Assembly (NCBI GenBank): GCA_902552185.1
Contig: CACDFZ010000001.1
Span: 62,001-126,000, forward strand
Reading direction: 5' to 3'
Length of the DNA stretch: 64,000 bases
Origin: an uncultured Pelagibacteraceae bacterium
Lineage (GTDB): Bacteria; Pseudomonadota; Alphaproteobacteria; Pelagibacterales; Pelagibacteraceae
A program made the translations under genes and the position numbers. Every line of letters begins with the position of its first letter. The first letter of the stretch is position 1. This document shows, one piece after another, positions 1-11,017 of the stretch. The notes under the pieces are model-generated. The model made no database searches, was not told the origin of the DNA, and worked only from the letters and a program-made list of their open reading frames with translations.

Positions 1-1
1 A

Positions 2-859
2 TATAGTTTCAACATTTTTTCTAAATATATTATTGAGATTCAAATGTTATTTAATGGAGATTATATCTATTCAAATCGTTTACCTATGAGTTATCTACCA
101 GTCTGGATTTTAATCACTACACCACTTATTACATTATTTCTTTTTATATATGGTTATATTTGCTTGTTAAAAAGATTATGCTCTAGGATTTTGCAAGTAA
201 AAGATGATGTCCCTTTTAATGACTTTTGGAGAAGCAAAAATGAAAAAAAAGATTTAATTATTTTTTTTATTTTCAACTCAATCTTTTTTTATATTATTTT
301 ATCTTCTACAGTTTTGTATACGGGTTGGAGACATTTATACTTTCTGCATTCTTTTATGATCTACTTGGGTTGTGTTGGGCTAAGCTTGATAAATATTAAC
401 TTTAAAAATACAAAAATTATTTTTACTTCAATAGGTATTTTAATTTTATTTACCTTTTATGAGATAGTAAAATATCACCCCTTTCAAAGTTTATATTTCA
501 ATCAATTAATTCAAAAAACGAAGAAGAAGGACTTTGAAATAGATTACTGGGGACTAGCTGGAAATCAATTTTTAAAAGAAATATTGGCTTTAGAGGGCTC
601 AGGCAAAAGAATTAACATTGGTGTGGCTTCATATATACCTCTAGAAAGAAGTATAAAACTTTTAGATGATAATGAGAAAAAATTAATCAATATAGTTGGT
701 CAAGAATATGAGAAAGCAAAATATATATTTAACAATAATTTATCTGAAGTTAATAAATTAAAAAATAAAAAATATTTAATACCAAGTAATTTTAAGAAAA
801 TAAGTTATTATTCAATTAATGATTTTATTGTTTATGAATTATACAAAAAAATTAATTAA
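2..859 (+). CDS. Membrane glycosyltransferase, C-terminal part (GT39/PMT-like), truncated by window edge
   Basis: The reading frame is open to the window edge, so this is the 3' part of a longer gene. About four membrane segments (LPVWILITTPLITLF, LIIFFIFNSIFFYIIL, FLHSFMIYLGCVGLSLI, IIFTSIGILILF) are followed by a soluble tail of roughly 120 residues. The motifs SYLPVWILITTP, GWRHLYFLHSF and YHPFQSLYFN resemble those in bacterial relatives of dolichyl-phosphate-mannose mannosyltransferases, which move a sugar from a lipid carrier to an acceptor outside the inner membrane. Acceptor and sugar are unknown. The 3' end overlaps the convergent FkbM gene by 8 bases. The ATG at 44 is internal to the family alignment and is unlikely to be the true start. 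Confidence 0.75.
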   Translation, partial: YSFNIFSKYIIEIQMLFNGDYIYSNRLPMSYLPVWILITTPLITLFLFIYGYICLLKRLCSRILQVKDDVPFNDFWRSKNEKKDLIIFFIFNSIFFYIILSSTVLYTGWRHLYFLHSFMIYLGCVGLSLININFKNTKIIFTSIGILILFTFYEIVKYHPFQSLYFNQLIQKTKKKDFEIDYWGLAGNQFLKEILALEGSGKRINIGVASYIPLERSIKLLDDNEKKLINIVGQEYEKAKYIFNNNLSEVNKLKNKKYLIPSNFKKISYYSINDFIVYELYKKIN

Positions 860-1568
860 TAGATTTATTAACATACAATCTATCTTCCCAAGTAGTAAAT
901 GGGAACTTAAACTTTTTAACAAGTTCAAAGTTATTAGAAATTAAAAATTGATGTAAAAATTCAGGATTATAGGAAATATAAATTTCATCTATATGAAATT
1001 CAACTAAAATACGCCTTACTTTATTTATCTTTTCTCTCATTCCTTGAAGTACCTCTAATTCATGACCCTCAGTATCAATTTTAAGAAAATCAATACTCTC
1101 CATATTTTCTTTTTCTAAAATAGAAAATAATGTTGTCGTCTGAATAGTTTTTGTATCAATAATCATTCCTTTGGATGTAGTTCCAAATAACTTAGCTTTT
1201 AACTTTAAATAACTATTATCTGGATCTAAGCTAGATAAAGATGATGTTAGGTTATGTTTATTAAAATTAAATTTTGCTGACTTATTTTCGTTGGATAATG
1301 CTTTGTTAAACAAATAAACATCTTTGTTATCACTATATTTTTTTTTCAAAAAGTTAAATATTTCTTCCTGAGGTTCAAACATTAATATTTTTTTTGGTTT
1401 GAAATTATTTAAGATTAAATCTGTATAGGTTCCTTTATAAGCTCCAACATCAACAAAATTATTTAAATAGGATACTTCTTTTTTCAAAGTTTTGATAATT
1501 CTTCTTTGATGGAAGAATTTATCTAAATAATCAAAAAAAATTATAGCTAGTTTTTCTAATATTTTCAT
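852..1568 (-). CDS. FkbM family SAM-dependent methyltransferase
   Basis: A 238-residue protein with the class I methyltransferase signature of the FkbM family: DVGAYKGTYTDLI (SAM-binding glycine motif, near residue 41), FEP (near 65), then FLKIDTEGHELEVLQG (about 160-175) and LVEFH (about 188). FkbM-type enzymes O-methylate sugars or natural products and are common in surface-polysaccharide clusters, which fits the glycosyltransferase-like genes on both sides. It overlaps the upstream minus-strand gene by 4 bases, so the two are probably translated together. The substrate cannot be read from the sequence. Confidence 0.88.
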   Translation of the reverse strand: MKILEKLAIIFFDYLDKFFHQRRIIKTLKKEVSYLNNFVDVGAYKGTYTDLILNNFKPKKILMFEPQEEIFNFLKKKYSDNKDVYLFNKALSNENKSAKFNFNKHNLTSSLSSLDPDNSYLKLKAKLFGTTSKGMIIDTKTIQTTTLFSILEKENMESIDFLKIDTEGHELEVLQGMREKINKVRRILVEFHIDEIYISYNPEFLHQFLISNNFELVKKFKFPFTTWEDRLYVNKSIN

Positions 1569-3127
1569 CTAAATTCATCACAGTCTTTTTTGATTAGATA
1601 TCTAAAAGTTATTTCACCAAGTTTTGTTTTTTTAAAACAACTTGCATTGAAAGTTAATGCTAGTAAATCTTCTAGTCCATTACCAACTACAATTATTTTG
1701 TTTATTTGATTTATTTGTAATTTTTTTACAAAAAAACTTTTATAATTGTTATAATACTTTGTATCTTTCAAAGGATAACTCACTGTAGGATGATACCATT
1801 GGTTGGGGGAATAATCATTGATGTTCAAAACTGCTGGAATAAACAAATAATCAGTAATTACAGAGAACTTTCCCTTTTCATCTTTAAGAAGATCAATAGA
1901 TTCTAAAATTATTTCAATTTCTTTATTTGGTTCTTTACTAAAAGTTTTTGTAATCCATTTTAGACCTTTTAGCTTAGTATGTATTATATTTGCGTCTACA
2001 GCATTTTCTAAATTAACTTTCTCTAATCTGTGAAATTTTCTTTGCTCATTATATCTTAAATGGTATTTTGTGACGGCAAATAAACAGAGAGCAATAACTG
2101 AATATAAGAAAATATTTTTTGTATATCTATTTAAATTACTATTTAAATTATAAGTATGGATAAGGGCAGTTAATAATGGAATTAAAAAAAATATATAATT
2201 TTCGTTCATTGTAAGTAATTGATGAAATATCATCAAGGCAGTAAAGCAATTCATAGATAATAAAATTACAAATTCATCTTTTAATTTGTTTTTGTAATAA
2301 ATTACATTTAAGTAAATAGAGTACATGAATGGAATTATTATAAATTTGAATTCATGCATAATTCCAAAAAAATCAGGCTTCAAATTTGATAACCTATAAT
2401 CACCTATTGATCCTGCAAAATAAATATATTGGATGAGAAAATTAGATATTGGAATTTCAGTAAAATAAAAAAAAAATATTAAAATTATCAAAGATAAAAA
2501 AGAGCCATAAGTTACAGAAAGTAAAAAGCCTTTAATATTATTTGTATTAAAAAGATATATTAAACCTAAAAATGCGATTGCAAATACTCCATACGTAGTT
2601 GGAGTTTGTTTACATAAAAATCCAATAATTAAAAATGAAGGAATGAAAAAAAAATATTTTTTATTTTTCTTTTTGACTCCAAAAATGAATAAGCAAAATG
2701 CTGATAAAACAAAAATTGTTGCATGATGATCTACAAATGGAACTCCGACACTAGGGTACATTAGTAAAGCAAACATTAAAGTGTAAATTAAATTATATAT
2801 TTTATTTAAACCTAAAGTTTTAAATAATGTAAAAATTAAAACGGTAATTAAGGAATTAGTTAATGACGAATGTATAATATAGCTTGTCCAGGTTACATCA
2901 AAAATTTTGAAAAAAAATGCGTTCAAGTAGTCCATTAAGGGACCAGTTACAAGCCAATAATCTTTAAAAGGTGCTAAACCGTTTAAGACCTTAAAGCCTC
3001 CATTAAATAAAACAAAGGAGTCCATTGGCTCAACTCCAAGACTTGAATAGTAAAAGTTTACTAAAAAAGAAAAAAAGATTATTATTATATATAAACTTAA
3101 GTAATTAAATTTATTAGTATTTTGCAT
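1565..3127 (-). CDS. Polytopic membrane protein, GT-C glycosyltransferase-like
   Basis: A 520-residue protein with about ten hydrophobic segments over the first 370 residues and a soluble C-terminal part. Near the N-terminus an acidic PMDSFV motif is followed by GLAPFKDYWLVTGP, the arrangement seen in the first periplasmic loop of GT-C glycosyltransferases, where an Asp helps catalysis. VDHHA near residue 130 may also be in a loop. It is very A+T- and Phe/Ile-rich, like the partial gene at the window start. It is probably involved in cell-surface glycan assembly; the exact activity is unknown. It lies just downstream of mdh on the same strand and overlaps the FkbM gene. Confidence 0.6.
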   Translation of the reverse strand: MQNTNKFNYLSLYIIIIFFSFLVNFYYSSLGVEPMDSFVLFNGGFKVLNGLAPFKDYWLVTGPLMDYLNAFFFKIFDVTWTSYIIHSSLTNSLITVLIFTLFKTLGLNKIYNLIYTLMFALLMYPSVGVPFVDHHATIFVLSAFCLFIFGVKKKNKKYFFFIPSFLIIGFLCKQTPTTYGVFAIAFLGLIYLFNTNNIKGFLLSVTYGSFLSLIILIFFFYFTEIPISNFLIQYIYFAGSIGDYRLSNLKPDFFGIMHEFKFIIIPFMYSIYLNVIYYKNKLKDEFVILLSMNCFTALMIFHQLLTMNENYIFFLIPLLTALIHTYNLNSNLNRYTKNIFLYSVIALCLFAVTKYHLRYNEQRKFHRLEKVNLENAVDANIIHTKLKGLKWITKTFSKEPNKEIEIILESIDLLKDEKGKFSVITDYLFIPAVLNINDYSPNQWYHPTVSYPLKDTKYYNNYKSFFVKKLQINQINKIIVVGNGLEDLLALTFNASCFKKTKLGEITFRYLIKKDCDEFR

Positions 3128-3160
3128 TTATAAAATATTTCTTAATTATATAAGATATTT

Positions 3161-4117
3161 TTACAGAGAAGTGTCAATTTTTTTGCCTGCATTAAATAAA
3201 TCTTGCACAGCTTTTATTGATTTATCAAATTGTTCTTTCTCTTCAGATGATAATTTAATTTCGATAACTTTTTCGACACCATTTTTACCAATAATAACTG
3301 GAACACCCGCATAAATGTCTTTTACACCGTATTCTCCATTTAAATACGCTGCGCATGGCAACTCTTTTTTCAAGTCTTTAATATAACTTTCTGCCATCTC
3401 AACTCCTGCAGTAGCAGGAGCATAAAAAGCAGACCCTTTCTCAAGATACTTTACTATCTCTGCTCCTCCTTTTTTTGTTCTCTCAACAATCTTATTTAGA
3501 TCCTCTTGAGTTATTTTTCCATTTTTGACTAAATTTGAAATTAATTCACCATTTACTTTGGTATGATTTAACATTGCTACCATCGTATCGCCATGACCTC
3601 CTAAAACAAAAGATTTTATTTTATTTACACTTACATTTAATTTTTCTGATAAAAAATAAATGAATCTAGATGAGTCTAATATTCCTGCCATACCAACTAC
3701 CTTATTTTTTGGTAAACCAGAATATTTTTGTAATGCCATTACGATAACATCTAAAGGATTTGTAATGCATATGACAAAGGCATTCGGTGATGTATCTTTT
3801 ATACCTTGAGCTACTTGTTTTATAATTTTAAGGTTTATTCCAAGTAAATCATCTCTAGACATTCCTGGTTTTCTTGGAACGCCAGCTGTTATTATTATAA
3901 CATCAGAATTTTCAGTATCTTTGTAGTTACTTGTTCCTTTTAAGCTGACGTCAAATCCTTCCACTGGAGATGATTGGGCAATATCTAGTGCTTTACCTTT
4001 TGCTATTCCTTCAGCAACGTCAAAAAGAACTATATTTGCTAATCCTTTTAAAGCTATAAGATGAGCTAGTGTTCCACCTATTTGACCGGCCCCTATTAAA
4101 GTAATTTTTTTTTTCAT
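3161..4117 (-). CDS. mdh: Malate dehydrogenase
   Basis: This is a 318-residue enzyme of the LDH-like MDH type, which oxidises malate to oxaloacetate with NAD in the TCA cycle. The NAD motif GAGQIGG is at residues 9-15. The substrate arginine motif VPRKPGMSR is at 80-88, and the catalytic Asp/His pair is in LDSSR (147-151) and GGHGDTMV (173-180, His175). Length is normal for the family. It starts 2 bases after the mmsA stop, and sdhB lies just upstream of mmsA, so three TCA-linked functions are probably on one transcript. Confidence 0.96.
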   Translation of the reverse strand: MKKKITLIGAGQIGGTLAHLIALKGLANIVLFDVAEGIAKGKALDIAQSSPVEGFDVSLKGTSNYKDTENSDVIIITAGVPRKPGMSRDDLLGINLKIIKQVAQGIKDTSPNAFVICITNPLDVIVMALQKYSGLPKNKVVGMAGILDSSRFIYFLSEKLNVSVNKIKSFVLGGHGDTMVAMLNHTKVNGELISNLVKNGKITQEDLNKIVERTKKGGAEIVKYLEKGSAFYAPATAGVEMAESYIKDLKKELPCAAYLNGEYGVKDIYAGVPVIIGKNGVEKVIEIKLSSEEKEQFDKSIKAVQDLFNAGKKIDTSL

Positions 4118-4119
4118 TT

Positions 4120-5613
4120 TTATTTCATTGTTGGCATTACGAATTCTGGGTCAGACTTTAAACCATCTGGCCAACGGGATGTAATTGTTTTTAATTTTGT
4201 ATAAAATCTTACACCTTCAGGACCATGCATGTGCTGGTCTCCGAATAAAGATCTTTTCCATCCTCCAAAACTATGAAATGCCATAGGTACTGGTATCGGT
4301 ATATTAATTCCTACCATTCCTATTTTTGCTTTACTTGAAAATGATCTACCGACGTCACCATCTCTAGTGAATATACTTACCCCATTTCCAAATTCATGAT
4401 CATTGACAAGAGTAAGAGCTTCATCATAGTTTTTTGCTCTAATAACTGAGAGGACTGGTCCAAATATTTCCTCTTTATAAATTCTCATATTTTTTTTAAC
4501 TTTATCAAACAAGCACCCACCCATATAATAACCTTTTTCATAACCTTGTAATTTTAATTCTCTGCCATCTACTACAAGTTCAGCTCCCTCTTTTACACCA
4601 ATATCGACATAATTTTTGACTTTTTCTAAGTGTTCTTTTGTAACCAATGGACCCATTTCAGAATTTTTATCCATTCCTGGGCCAACTTTTAAATTTTCAA
4701 CTTTAGTTTTAAGGTTTTTTACAAGCTGATCACCAATATTTCCAACGGCCACTGCAACAGATTGAGCCATACATCTTTCACCAGCTGATCCATAAGCTGC
4801 ACCCATTAGACCATTTACTGCTTGATCAAGATCACAATCTGGCATAACAACACAATGATTCTTGGCGCCTCCAAGTGCTTGGACTCTTTTTTCATTTTTA
4901 GCACAGTTTTCATAAATGTATTTAGCAACTGGTGTCGACCCTACAAAACTTACAGCAGAAATATTTTTATTATTAATAATTGCATCTACTACCTCTTTAT
5001 CTCCATTAACAACATTGAAAACTCCATTGGGTAAACCTGCCTCTTTAAATAGTTCTGCAAGTCTAATGGAACATGATGGGTCCTTTTCAGAAGGTTTTAA
5101 TATAAAAGTATTTCCGCATGCAATTGCCATAGGGAACATCCACATCGGAACCATAGCAGGAAAATTAAAAGGTGTTACTCCCGCACAAACCCCTAATGGT
5201 TGCCTGAGTGACCAACTATCAACATTTTTTCCAACATTTTCTGTAAATTCTCCTTTCAACATTTGTGGAATGCCGCATGCATATTCAACTACTTCTAATC
5301 CTCTTGTTAAAGAACCTCTTGCATCTTCATAAACTTTTCCATGCTCAGACACTATGATCTTTATTAATTCGTCCTCATTTTTCTCAATTAATTCTTTAAA
5401 TTTAAATAAAACTCGTGCTCGCTGTAATGGTGGGGTGTTAGACCAATTTAAAAAAGCTTGTTGAGCTACTTCTACTGTATTATTTAAATCTTCGTTACTG
5501 CCGAGTTTTACTTTGGCTGTAGCTTCACCTGTTGCAGGATTGTAAATAAATGAGGTTCTCTTAGAATTTCCAGAATACTTTTTTCCTTCAACAAAATGAT
5601 CAATTATTTTCAT
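4120..5613 (-). CDS. mmsA: Methylmalonate-semialdehyde dehydrogenase (CoA-acylating)
   Basis: A 497-residue aldehyde dehydrogenase. The catalytic Cys281 sits in [11 protein letters not shown]. Asn252 in LGGAKNHC stands where hydrolytic ALDHs have their general-base Glu, which is the mark of CoA-dependent methylmalonate/malonate-semialdehyde dehydrogenases. The product is propionyl-CoA or acetyl-CoA plus CO2, as in valine, thymine, inositol or beta-alanine breakdown. [13 protein letters not shown] (147-159) and [12 protein letters not shown] near residue 450 also match this family. It sits between sdhB (21-base gap) and mdh. Confidence 0.93.
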   Translation of the reverse strand: MKIIDHFVEGKKYSGNSKRTSFIYNPATGEATAKVKLGSNEDLNNTVEVAQQAFLNWSNTPPLQRARVLFKFKELIEKNEDELIKIIVSEHGKVYEDARGSLTRGLEVVEYACGIPQMLKGEFTENVGKNVDSWSLRQPLGVCAGVTPFNFPAMVPMWMFPMAIACGNTFILKPSEKDPSCSIRLAELFKEAGLPNGVFNVVNGDKEVVDAIINNKNISAVSFVGSTPVAKYIYENCAKNEKRVQALGGAKNHCVVMPDCDLDQAVNGLMGAAYGSAGERCMAQSVAVAVGNIGDQLVKNLKTKVENLKVGPGMDKNSEMGPLVTKEHLEKVKNYVDIGVKEGAELVVDGRELKLQGYEKGYYMGGCLFDKVKKNMRIYKEEIFGPVLSVIRAKNYDEALTLVNDHEFGNGVSIFTRDGDVGRSFSSKAKIGMVGINIPIPVPMAFHSFGGWKRSLFGDQHMHGPEGVRFYTKLKTITSRWPDGLKSDPEFVMPTMK

Positions 5614-5634
5614 AGCCTTTGAATAAATAAGCTT

Positions 5635-6411
5635 TTAGCTTGTTGCAAGCATTTTTTTTATAGAGCCAATTGCTTTCGCCGGATTAAGACCTTTAGGACA
5701 AGAATTAGTACAATTCATTATAGTATGGCATCTGTAAAGCTTTAACTCATCCGCAACTTTTTTTAATCTTTCTTTTTTTTCTTCGTCTCTACTATCACTT
5801 ATCCATCGATAAGCTTGAAGTAGCACTGCAGGACCTAAATATTTATCTCCATTCCACCAATAACTTGGACATGATGTAGAGCAGCAGGCACATAATATAC
5901 ACTCGTAATATCCATCGAGTTTTGATCTATCTTTCTGAGATTGTAAAATTTCTTGTTTTTCAGTATCAGTTTTGGAAGTCTTTAACCATGGTTGTATTGA
6001 CTCGTATTGTTTGTATAAATTACTTAAGTCTCCTATCAAATCTTTTATAACTTTCAAATGTGGTAATGGATAAATATTCAATTCTCCTTTAATGTCGCTA
6101 TGAGATTTAATACATGACAATGTATTTATTCCGTCTACATTCATAGCGCACGAACCGCAAACGCCATGCGCACAAGATCTTCTAAAAGTTAACGAAGAAT
6201 CAATTTCATTTTTTATTTTAAATAGAATATCTAATACTTTTGGTCCGCAATTATCCATATCCACTTCAAAAGTATCTATTCTAGGATTTTTTCCATCATC
6301 AGGATTCCATCTATAAACATTAACTTTTTTTAAGTTTGTAGAGCCCGTCTTGTCTTTGAAATATTCTCCCTTAACTATTTTTGAATTGTTTGGAAGGGAA
6401 AATTCAGCCAT
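5635..6411 (-). CDS. sdhB: Succinate dehydrogenase iron-sulfur subunit
   Basis: A 258-residue subunit carrying electrons from the flavoprotein to quinone in respiratory complex II. The N-terminal plant-type ferredoxin domain has the [2Fe-2S] ligands in [14 protein letters not shown] and LSC. The C-terminal domain carries the [4Fe-4S] and [3Fe-4S] ligands in [12 protein letters not shown] and [15 protein letters not shown]. All expected cysteines are present. Its ATG overlaps the sdhA stop by one base (TAATG), so translation is tightly coupled. Confidence 0.97.
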   Translation of the reverse strand: MAEFSLPNNSKIVKGEYFKDKTGSTNLKKVNVYRWNPDDGKNPRIDTFEVDMDNCGPKVLDILFKIKNEIDSSLTFRRSCAHGVCGSCAMNVDGINTLSCIKSHSDIKGELNIYPLPHLKVIKDLIGDLSNLYKQYESIQPWLKTSKTDTEKQEILQSQKDRSKLDGYYECILCACCSTSCPSYWWNGDKYLGPAVLLQAYRWISDSRDEEKKERLKKVADELKLYRCHTIMNCTNSCPKGLNPAKAIGSIKKMLATS

Positions 6412-8186
6412 TAATATACTCTCTCTTTAGGTGGAAAATATTGAACATCATTGGTCAAAGTTCTTGCGTGAACATCTCTGTATTTAACTTTAACTTCTTT
6501 TCCGTTTTGCCAGGCCAAAGTATGTTTCATAAATTTTTTATCATCTCTCTTCGAAAAGTCCTCTCTAGCATGAGCTCCTCTACTTTCTTTTCTATGATAT
6601 GCTGAGTCCATAGTTGTCATAGCTTGTCTAATTAGATTATCAAATTCTAGGGACTCTACAAGATCGGTATTAAATAAAAGCGATTTATCTTTGACAGATA
6701 TATCTTCTAAGCCTTCAAATGGTTTTCTAATTTCGTCTACTCCCTCTTTTAAAGTTTTTTCAGTCCTAAAAACTGCACATTTACTTTGCATTGTTTTCTG
6801 CATTGATAATCTAAGTTGAGAAGTATTTGTTTCTCCTTTTGAGTTTCTTATTTTATCAAATCTATCAAGGCATTTATCAACCTCGCTTTGAGGTGAGTCT
6901 TCGTGTGGTGTGTTGGGTTTAACTAGTTCTGCAGCTCTCTTAGCAGCAGCCTTTCCAAAAACTACTAAATCTATTAATGAATTTGAACCTAACCTATTAG
7001 CTCCATGAACAGAAACACAAGCTGCTTCGCCTATTGCCATTAGCCCAGGAACAACTTTCTCAGATCCATTTAAGGTTAGAACTTCTGCTTTATAATTTGT
7101 AGGAATTCCTCCCATATTATAATGAACTGTAGGAACAACTGGTATCGGATCTTTTGTGACGTCAACACCTGAAAACGTTTTTGCGGACTCCGCTATACCT
7201 GGCAGTCTATCATCAATTACTTTAGGGTCTAAATGATCTAAATGGAGATGTACGTGATCTTTTTCTTTTCCAACTCCACGTCCCTCATTTATTTCTATCG
7301 CTATAGATCTGCTAACAACATCTCTCGAAGCAAGATCTTTTGCATTTGGCGCATATCTTTCCATAAATCTTTCGCCCTTAGAATTTAATAAAAATCCTCC
7401 TTCTCCTCTCACTCCCTCAGATATAAGACATCCAACTCCATATATTCCTGTAGGGTGAAACTGAACAAATTCCATATCTTGTAATGGCAAACCTGCTCTT
7501 AAAACCATTCCATTTCCGTCTCCTGTGCATGTATGAGCAGATGTAGCTGAGTAATAAATTTTTCCGTAACCTCCAGTAGCAATTATTGTTATGTGAGATT
7601 TAAATCTATGTATTGTTCCGTCATTCAAATTCCAAGCTATCAATCCCTTGCATTCACCATTTTTCATAATTAAATCCAATGCAAAGTACTCAATAAAAAA
7701 TTCTGTATTATGTTTTAATGCTTGTCCGTATAAAGTATGTAAAATAGCATGACCAGTTCTGTCTGCCGCTGCGCAAGTTCTTTGAACTGTTCCATTACCA
7801 TAATTTTTAGTCATTCCTCCAAAAGGTCTTTGATATATTTTTCCATCTTCAGTCCTACTAAATGGCACACCATACTTATCTAGTTCTTTGACAGCTTTTG
7901 GAGCCTCTTTGCAGAGGTATTCGATCGCATCCTGGTCTCCTAACCAGTCAGAGCCTTTTACAGTGTCATACATATGCCATCTCCAGTCATCTTCGCCCAT
8001 GTTACCTAGCGCTGCTGAAATTCCACCCTGAGCGGCAGAAGTATGGCTCCTAGTCGGGAATACTTTTGAAATACAAGCTGTCTTTAAACCTGCCTCTGAT
8101 AAACCTACAGCTGCTCTTAAACCAGAACCACCAGCTCCCAAGACAACTACGTCGTATTCATGATCGATAATTTTATAGCTTTTCAT
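6411..8186 (-). CDS. sdhA: Succinate dehydrogenase flavoprotein subunit
   Basis: A 591-residue flavoprotein that oxidises succinate to fumarate in complex II. It has the FAD dinucleotide motif [13 protein letters not shown] near the N-terminus and the covalent-FAD histidine in [21 protein letters not shown] and the active-site region around HLDHLDPK and [11 protein letters not shown] are also present, with the C-terminal Arg/His-rich cap [10 protein letters not shown]. Full length. It starts 1 base after the sdhD stop and is followed directly by sdhB. Confidence 0.98.
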   Translation of the reverse strand: MKSYKIIDHEYDVVVLGAGGSGLRAAVGLSEAGLKTACISKVFPTRSHTSAAQGGISAALGNMGEDDWRWHMYDTVKGSDWLGDQDAIEYLCKEAPKAVKELDKYGVPFSRTEDGKIYQRPFGGMTKNYGNGTVQRTCAAADRTGHAILHTLYGQALKHNTEFFIEYFALDLIMKNGECKGLIAWNLNDGTIHRFKSHITIIATGGYGKIYYSATSAHTCTGDGNGMVLRAGLPLQDMEFVQFHPTGIYGVGCLISEGVRGEGGFLLNSKGERFMERYAPNAKDLASRDVVSRSIAIEINEGRGVGKEKDHVHLHLDHLDPKVIDDRLPGIAESAKTFSGVDVTKDPIPVVPTVHYNMGGIPTNYKAEVLTLNGSEKVVPGLMAIGEAACVSVHGANRLGSNSLIDLVVFGKAAAKRAAELVKPNTPHEDSPQSEVDKCLDRFDKIRNSKGETNTSQLRLSMQKTMQSKCAVFRTEKTLKEGVDEIRKPFEGLEDISVKDKSLLFNTDLVESLEFDNLIRQAMTTMDSAYHRKESRGAHAREDFSKRDDKKFMKHTLAWQNGKEVKVKYRDVHARTLTNDVQYFPPKERVY

Positions 8187-8187
8187 A

Positions 8188-8511
8188 TTATAAATTATAA
8201 ATGGTTATTATAGTCCCCAAAGACAATAGTATAGCAAAAATAAATACCAACTTATTTGCGACATTTTTGATTTTTTCATTGCTCATATAATCCTCAAAAA
8301 TCTCACTTATTGTTAAAGAATAGAAAAAAAGGGATAAAAAAACAAAAATTGAGAACAAAATTTTTGATGGTTGTTCACTTAAAAAAGCAATTAAACTATT
8401 GTAGTCATTATTTATGATGGAAACAAAATTTATAATAAACCAAGCCATAAATGGGATTAAAAACAAAGAACTGAACTTAATAAATAACCATTTTTTTGTT
8501 GATTTATTCAT
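8188..8511 (-). CDS. sdhD: Succinate dehydrogenase membrane anchor subunit
   Basis: A 107-residue protein with three predicted membrane segments (about 11-30, 50-70, 85-105). Similarity is weak, as is usual for this subunit, and the call rests on its position between sdhC and sdhA and on its length. With SdhC it anchors complex II and forms the quinone site. It has no clear haem histidine at the usual place: the N-terminal half lacks His altogether, so the haem ligand may come from SdhC alone. Confidence 0.82.
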   Translation of the reverse strand: MNKSTKKWLFIKFSSLFLIPFMAWFIINFVSIINNDYNSLIAFLSEQPSKILFSIFVFLSLFFYSLTISEIFEDYMSNEKIKNVANKLVFIFAILLSLGTIITIYNL

Positions 8512-8513
8512 AG

Positions 8514-8891
8514 TTAAAGACTCACTCCCAAAAAGTAAATAATAATTGCAAGTAAAAAAGACAAAATTAAAGTTGCGTAACCAGTGATTTTCGAAATTTT
8601 TAAATCAAATCCATAACCTGCATCCCAAATTAAATGTCTAATTTCGTTGAGTATATGGAAACTAAATGTCCAACATAGTGAAATAGATATAAATTTTCCA
8701 AAAAAACTATTTAAAATATTTTCAAATAAAATCTTTTCATTATTAATTGTAAATAAAAACCAAATACATATTAAACTTATAGCAATAGCGTTGATCACAC
8801 CTGTTATTCTATGAGTAATAGACAACAAAGATGAGATTTGCCATTTATATATTTGCAAATGTGGAGTTAAAGGATTTTTATCGTATTCCAT
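8514..8891 (-). CDS. sdhC: Succinate dehydrogenase cytochrome b556 subunit
   Basis: A 125-residue, three-helix membrane protein. SITHRITGV (about 24-32) is the conserved quinone-site and haem-proximal motif, and HILNEIRHLIWDAGYG (about 79-94) includes the haem-ligand histidine. It is the first of sdhC-sdhD-sdhA-sdhB and begins only 7 bases after the asd stop, with no room for an obvious separate promoter. The sdh genes therefore seem to be read through from the leu/asd genes. Confidence 0.93.
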   Translation of the reverse strand: MEYDKNPLTPHLQIYKWQISSLLSITHRITGVINAIAISLICIWFLFTINNEKILFENILNSFFGKFISISLCWTFSFHILNEIRHLIWDAGYGFDLKISKITGYATLILSFLLAIIIYFLGVSL

Positions 8892-8898
8892 AAAAATT

Positions 8899-9897
8899 TT
8901 ATTTAATTCCGTACTTTACTAATGTTTCTGCAATTTGCACTGAATTAAGTGCCGCTCCTTTCAAAAGATTATCTGAAACTATCCACATATTAATTGCTTT
9001 TTCATTAGACCTGTCTTTTCTTACTCTAGAAATATAAGTTTTTAAATCATCCTGAGCTTCGAGTGGAGTGATATAACCTCCATCAACATGTTCATCGACG
9101 AGTTTACAACCTGAGGTCTCACTTAATAATTTTTTAACTTCACCAATATTATAATTTTTTTCAAATTCTACATTTACTGACTCGGAGTGTGATGTAATAA
9201 CTGGAACTCTTACGCAAGTTGCAGAAACTTTTATCTTTTCACTTAATATTTTTTTTGTTTCATTTTCCATTTTCCACTCTTCTTTGGTGTACCCGTCTTC
9301 CACAAATACATCTATGTGGGGGATTAAATTAAAAGCTATTTGTTTAGTAAAGTTTGTTGATTTAATTTTTTTTTTCTCTAAAAAATCTTTTGTCTGACTC
9401 ATTAGTTCATCCATGGCAGCTTTACCGGCTCCAGAAACAGCTTGATATGTTGAAACTACTACTCTTTTAATATTAAATTTTTGGTGCAGTGGATTAAGCG
9501 CTAAAACCATTTGAATAGTAGAGCAATTTGGATTTGCTATAATATTTTTATGCTTTTTGATATCCTCTGAGTTTACCTCGGGTACAATAAGGGGAACATC
9601 TTTATCCATTCTAAAAAATTTTGAATTATCGATTACAATAGTTTTTTGAGAGGCTTTTTTTGCATATTTTTCTGAAATAGAACTTCCTGCAGCAAAAAAA
9701 GTTATATCTGCTTTTTCAAAATCAAAATTTTCTAATGCAACCACATTCAAGTCATTGCCTTTAAATTTTATTTTTTTTCCTAAACTATTTTTTGAGGCAA
9801 CTAAATGTAATTCTTTAATGTCTAATTTAGACTTTTCTAAAATATCAATCGTTTTTCTTCCTACGTTTCCCGTAGCACCAATAATTGCAAATTTCAT
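8899..9897 (-). CDS. asd: Aspartate-semialdehyde dehydrogenase
   Basis: A 332-residue NADP-dependent enzyme that reduces aspartyl phosphate to aspartate semialdehyde for lysine/diaminopimelate, threonine and methionine synthesis. It has the nucleotide-binding start IIGATGNVGRK, the catalytic cysteine in NPNCSTIQMV and the YQAVSGAGKAA segment typical of the Gram-negative asd (USG-1-like) branch. The order leuB-asd is the normal alphaproteobacterial arrangement. It lies 10 bases after leuB. Confidence 0.95.
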   Translation of the reverse strand: MKFAIIGATGNVGRKTIDILEKSKLDIKELHLVASKNSLGKKIKFKGNDLNVVALENFDFEKADITFFAAGSSISEKYAKKASQKTIVIDNSKFFRMDKDVPLIVPEVNSEDIKKHKNIIANPNCSTIQMVLALNPLHQKFNIKRVVVSTYQAVSGAGKAAMDELMSQTKDFLEKKKIKSTNFTKQIAFNLIPHIDVFVEDGYTKEEWKMENETKKILSEKIKVSATCVRVPVITSHSESVNVEFEKNYNIGEVKKLLSETSGCKLVDEHVDGGYITPLEAQDDLKTYISRVRKDRSNEKAINMWIVSDNLLKGAALNSVQIAETLVKYGIK

Positions 9898-9907
9898 TTT
9901 GTTAATA

Positions 9908-11014
9908 TTAATTTAATTTTGATATAATTGCATCACCCATCTGAGAAGTGGTAACTTCTTTCTTCCCTTTAGATGCAATATCCTTTGTTCTAAGACCGTC
10001 ATTTAAAACTTTTTGAACAGCTTGATCTAATAAATCAGCCTCTCTATCTAAATCCAAGGAATATCTTAGAGCCATTGACAAACTAAGAATTGTTGCGATC
10101 GGATTGGCAACATTTTTTCCAGCTATATCTGGTGCCGATCCATGAACAGGTTCATAAAGTGATCTCAGCTTTCCATTTTTATCTTTGGAGCCTAATGAGG
10201 CAGATGGAAGAAGTCCTAAGGAACCAGTTAACATAGCTGCCTCATCTGATAGCATGTCTCCAAATAAGTTATCGGCTAAAATTACATCAAATTGTTTTGG
10301 ATTTCTCAAAAGCTGCATTGCACAGTTATCTGCTAACATGTGCTCTAATTCAACGTTTTTATATTCTTTATCTTTCAAATCTTGAACTTCTTCTCGCCAT
10401 AAGACCCCAGCTTCCATTACATTTGATTTTTCACATGAAGTTACTTTGTTTTTTCTTTTCTTGGCAAGATCAAACGCCACTTTTGCTATTCTTTTGATTT
10501 CAGTGGTAGTATACGTATGTGTATTAATTCCTTTGCGTTCATTGTTCTTAATTGGCTCTATACCACGAGGTTCACCAAAATATATGCCGCCTGTAAGTTC
10601 TCTCACAATCATAATATCTAATCCTGAAACTATTTCAGGTTTTAGAGTAGAAGAGTCAACCAGTTGTTCAAAGCAAATTGCTGGTCTTAAATTTGCAAAT
10701 AGTTTTAACTCTTTCCTCAATTTTAAAAGAGCTCTCTCAGGTTTTTTTGAGAATTCTAATTTATCCCACTTTGGTCCTCCACATGCTCCTAGTATAACAG
10801 CATCACACTCTAAAGATTTATAAAAAACTTCATCTGTAATTGGAATTTTGTGTGCATCTATCGATGCACCCCCGACTAGCTCTTCTTCAATTTTAAAGTC
10901 TAAAGATTTATTTTTATTTAACCATTCAATTATTTTCTTTACTTCTCTTACTACCTCGGGTCCAATGCCATCTCCAGGCAATAATAGTAATTTTCTAGTG
11001 TTAGATATTGCCAT
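9908..11014 (-). CDS. leuB: 3-isopropylmalate dehydrogenase
   Basis: A 368-residue enzyme that oxidatively decarboxylates 3-isopropylmalate in leucine biosynthesis. It begins with [12 protein letters not shown] and has [14 protein letters not shown] (substrate-binding Arg/Tyr region). The metal-binding aspartates are in [13 protein letters not shown], and the nucleotide-binding region is [14 protein letters not shown]. It is full length and in one run with leuC and leuD (3-base gap). Confidence 0.96.
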   Translation of the reverse strand: MAISNTRKLLLLPGDGIGPEVVREVKKIIEWLNKNKSLDFKIEEELVGGASIDAHKIPITDEVFYKSLECDAVILGACGGPKWDKLEFSKKPERALLKLRKELKLFANLRPAICFEQLVDSSTLKPEIVSGLDIMIVRELTGGIYFGEPRGIEPIKNNERKGINTHTYTTTEIKRIAKVAFDLAKKRKNKVTSCEKSNVMEAGVLWREEVQDLKDKEYKNVELEHMLADNCAMQLLRNPKQFDVILADNLFGDMLSDEAAMLTGSLGLLPSASLGSKDKNGKLRSLYEPVHGSAPDIAGKNVANPIATILSLSMALRYSLDLDREADLLDQAVQKVLNDGLRTKDIASKGKKEVTTSQMGDAIISKLN

Positions 11015-11017
11015 TAT

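Noticed and set aside
4916..5332. 138-residue plus-strand frame inside mmsA
   Set aside because: It is antisense to a full-length, well-conserved aldehyde dehydrogenase and has no recognisable domain.
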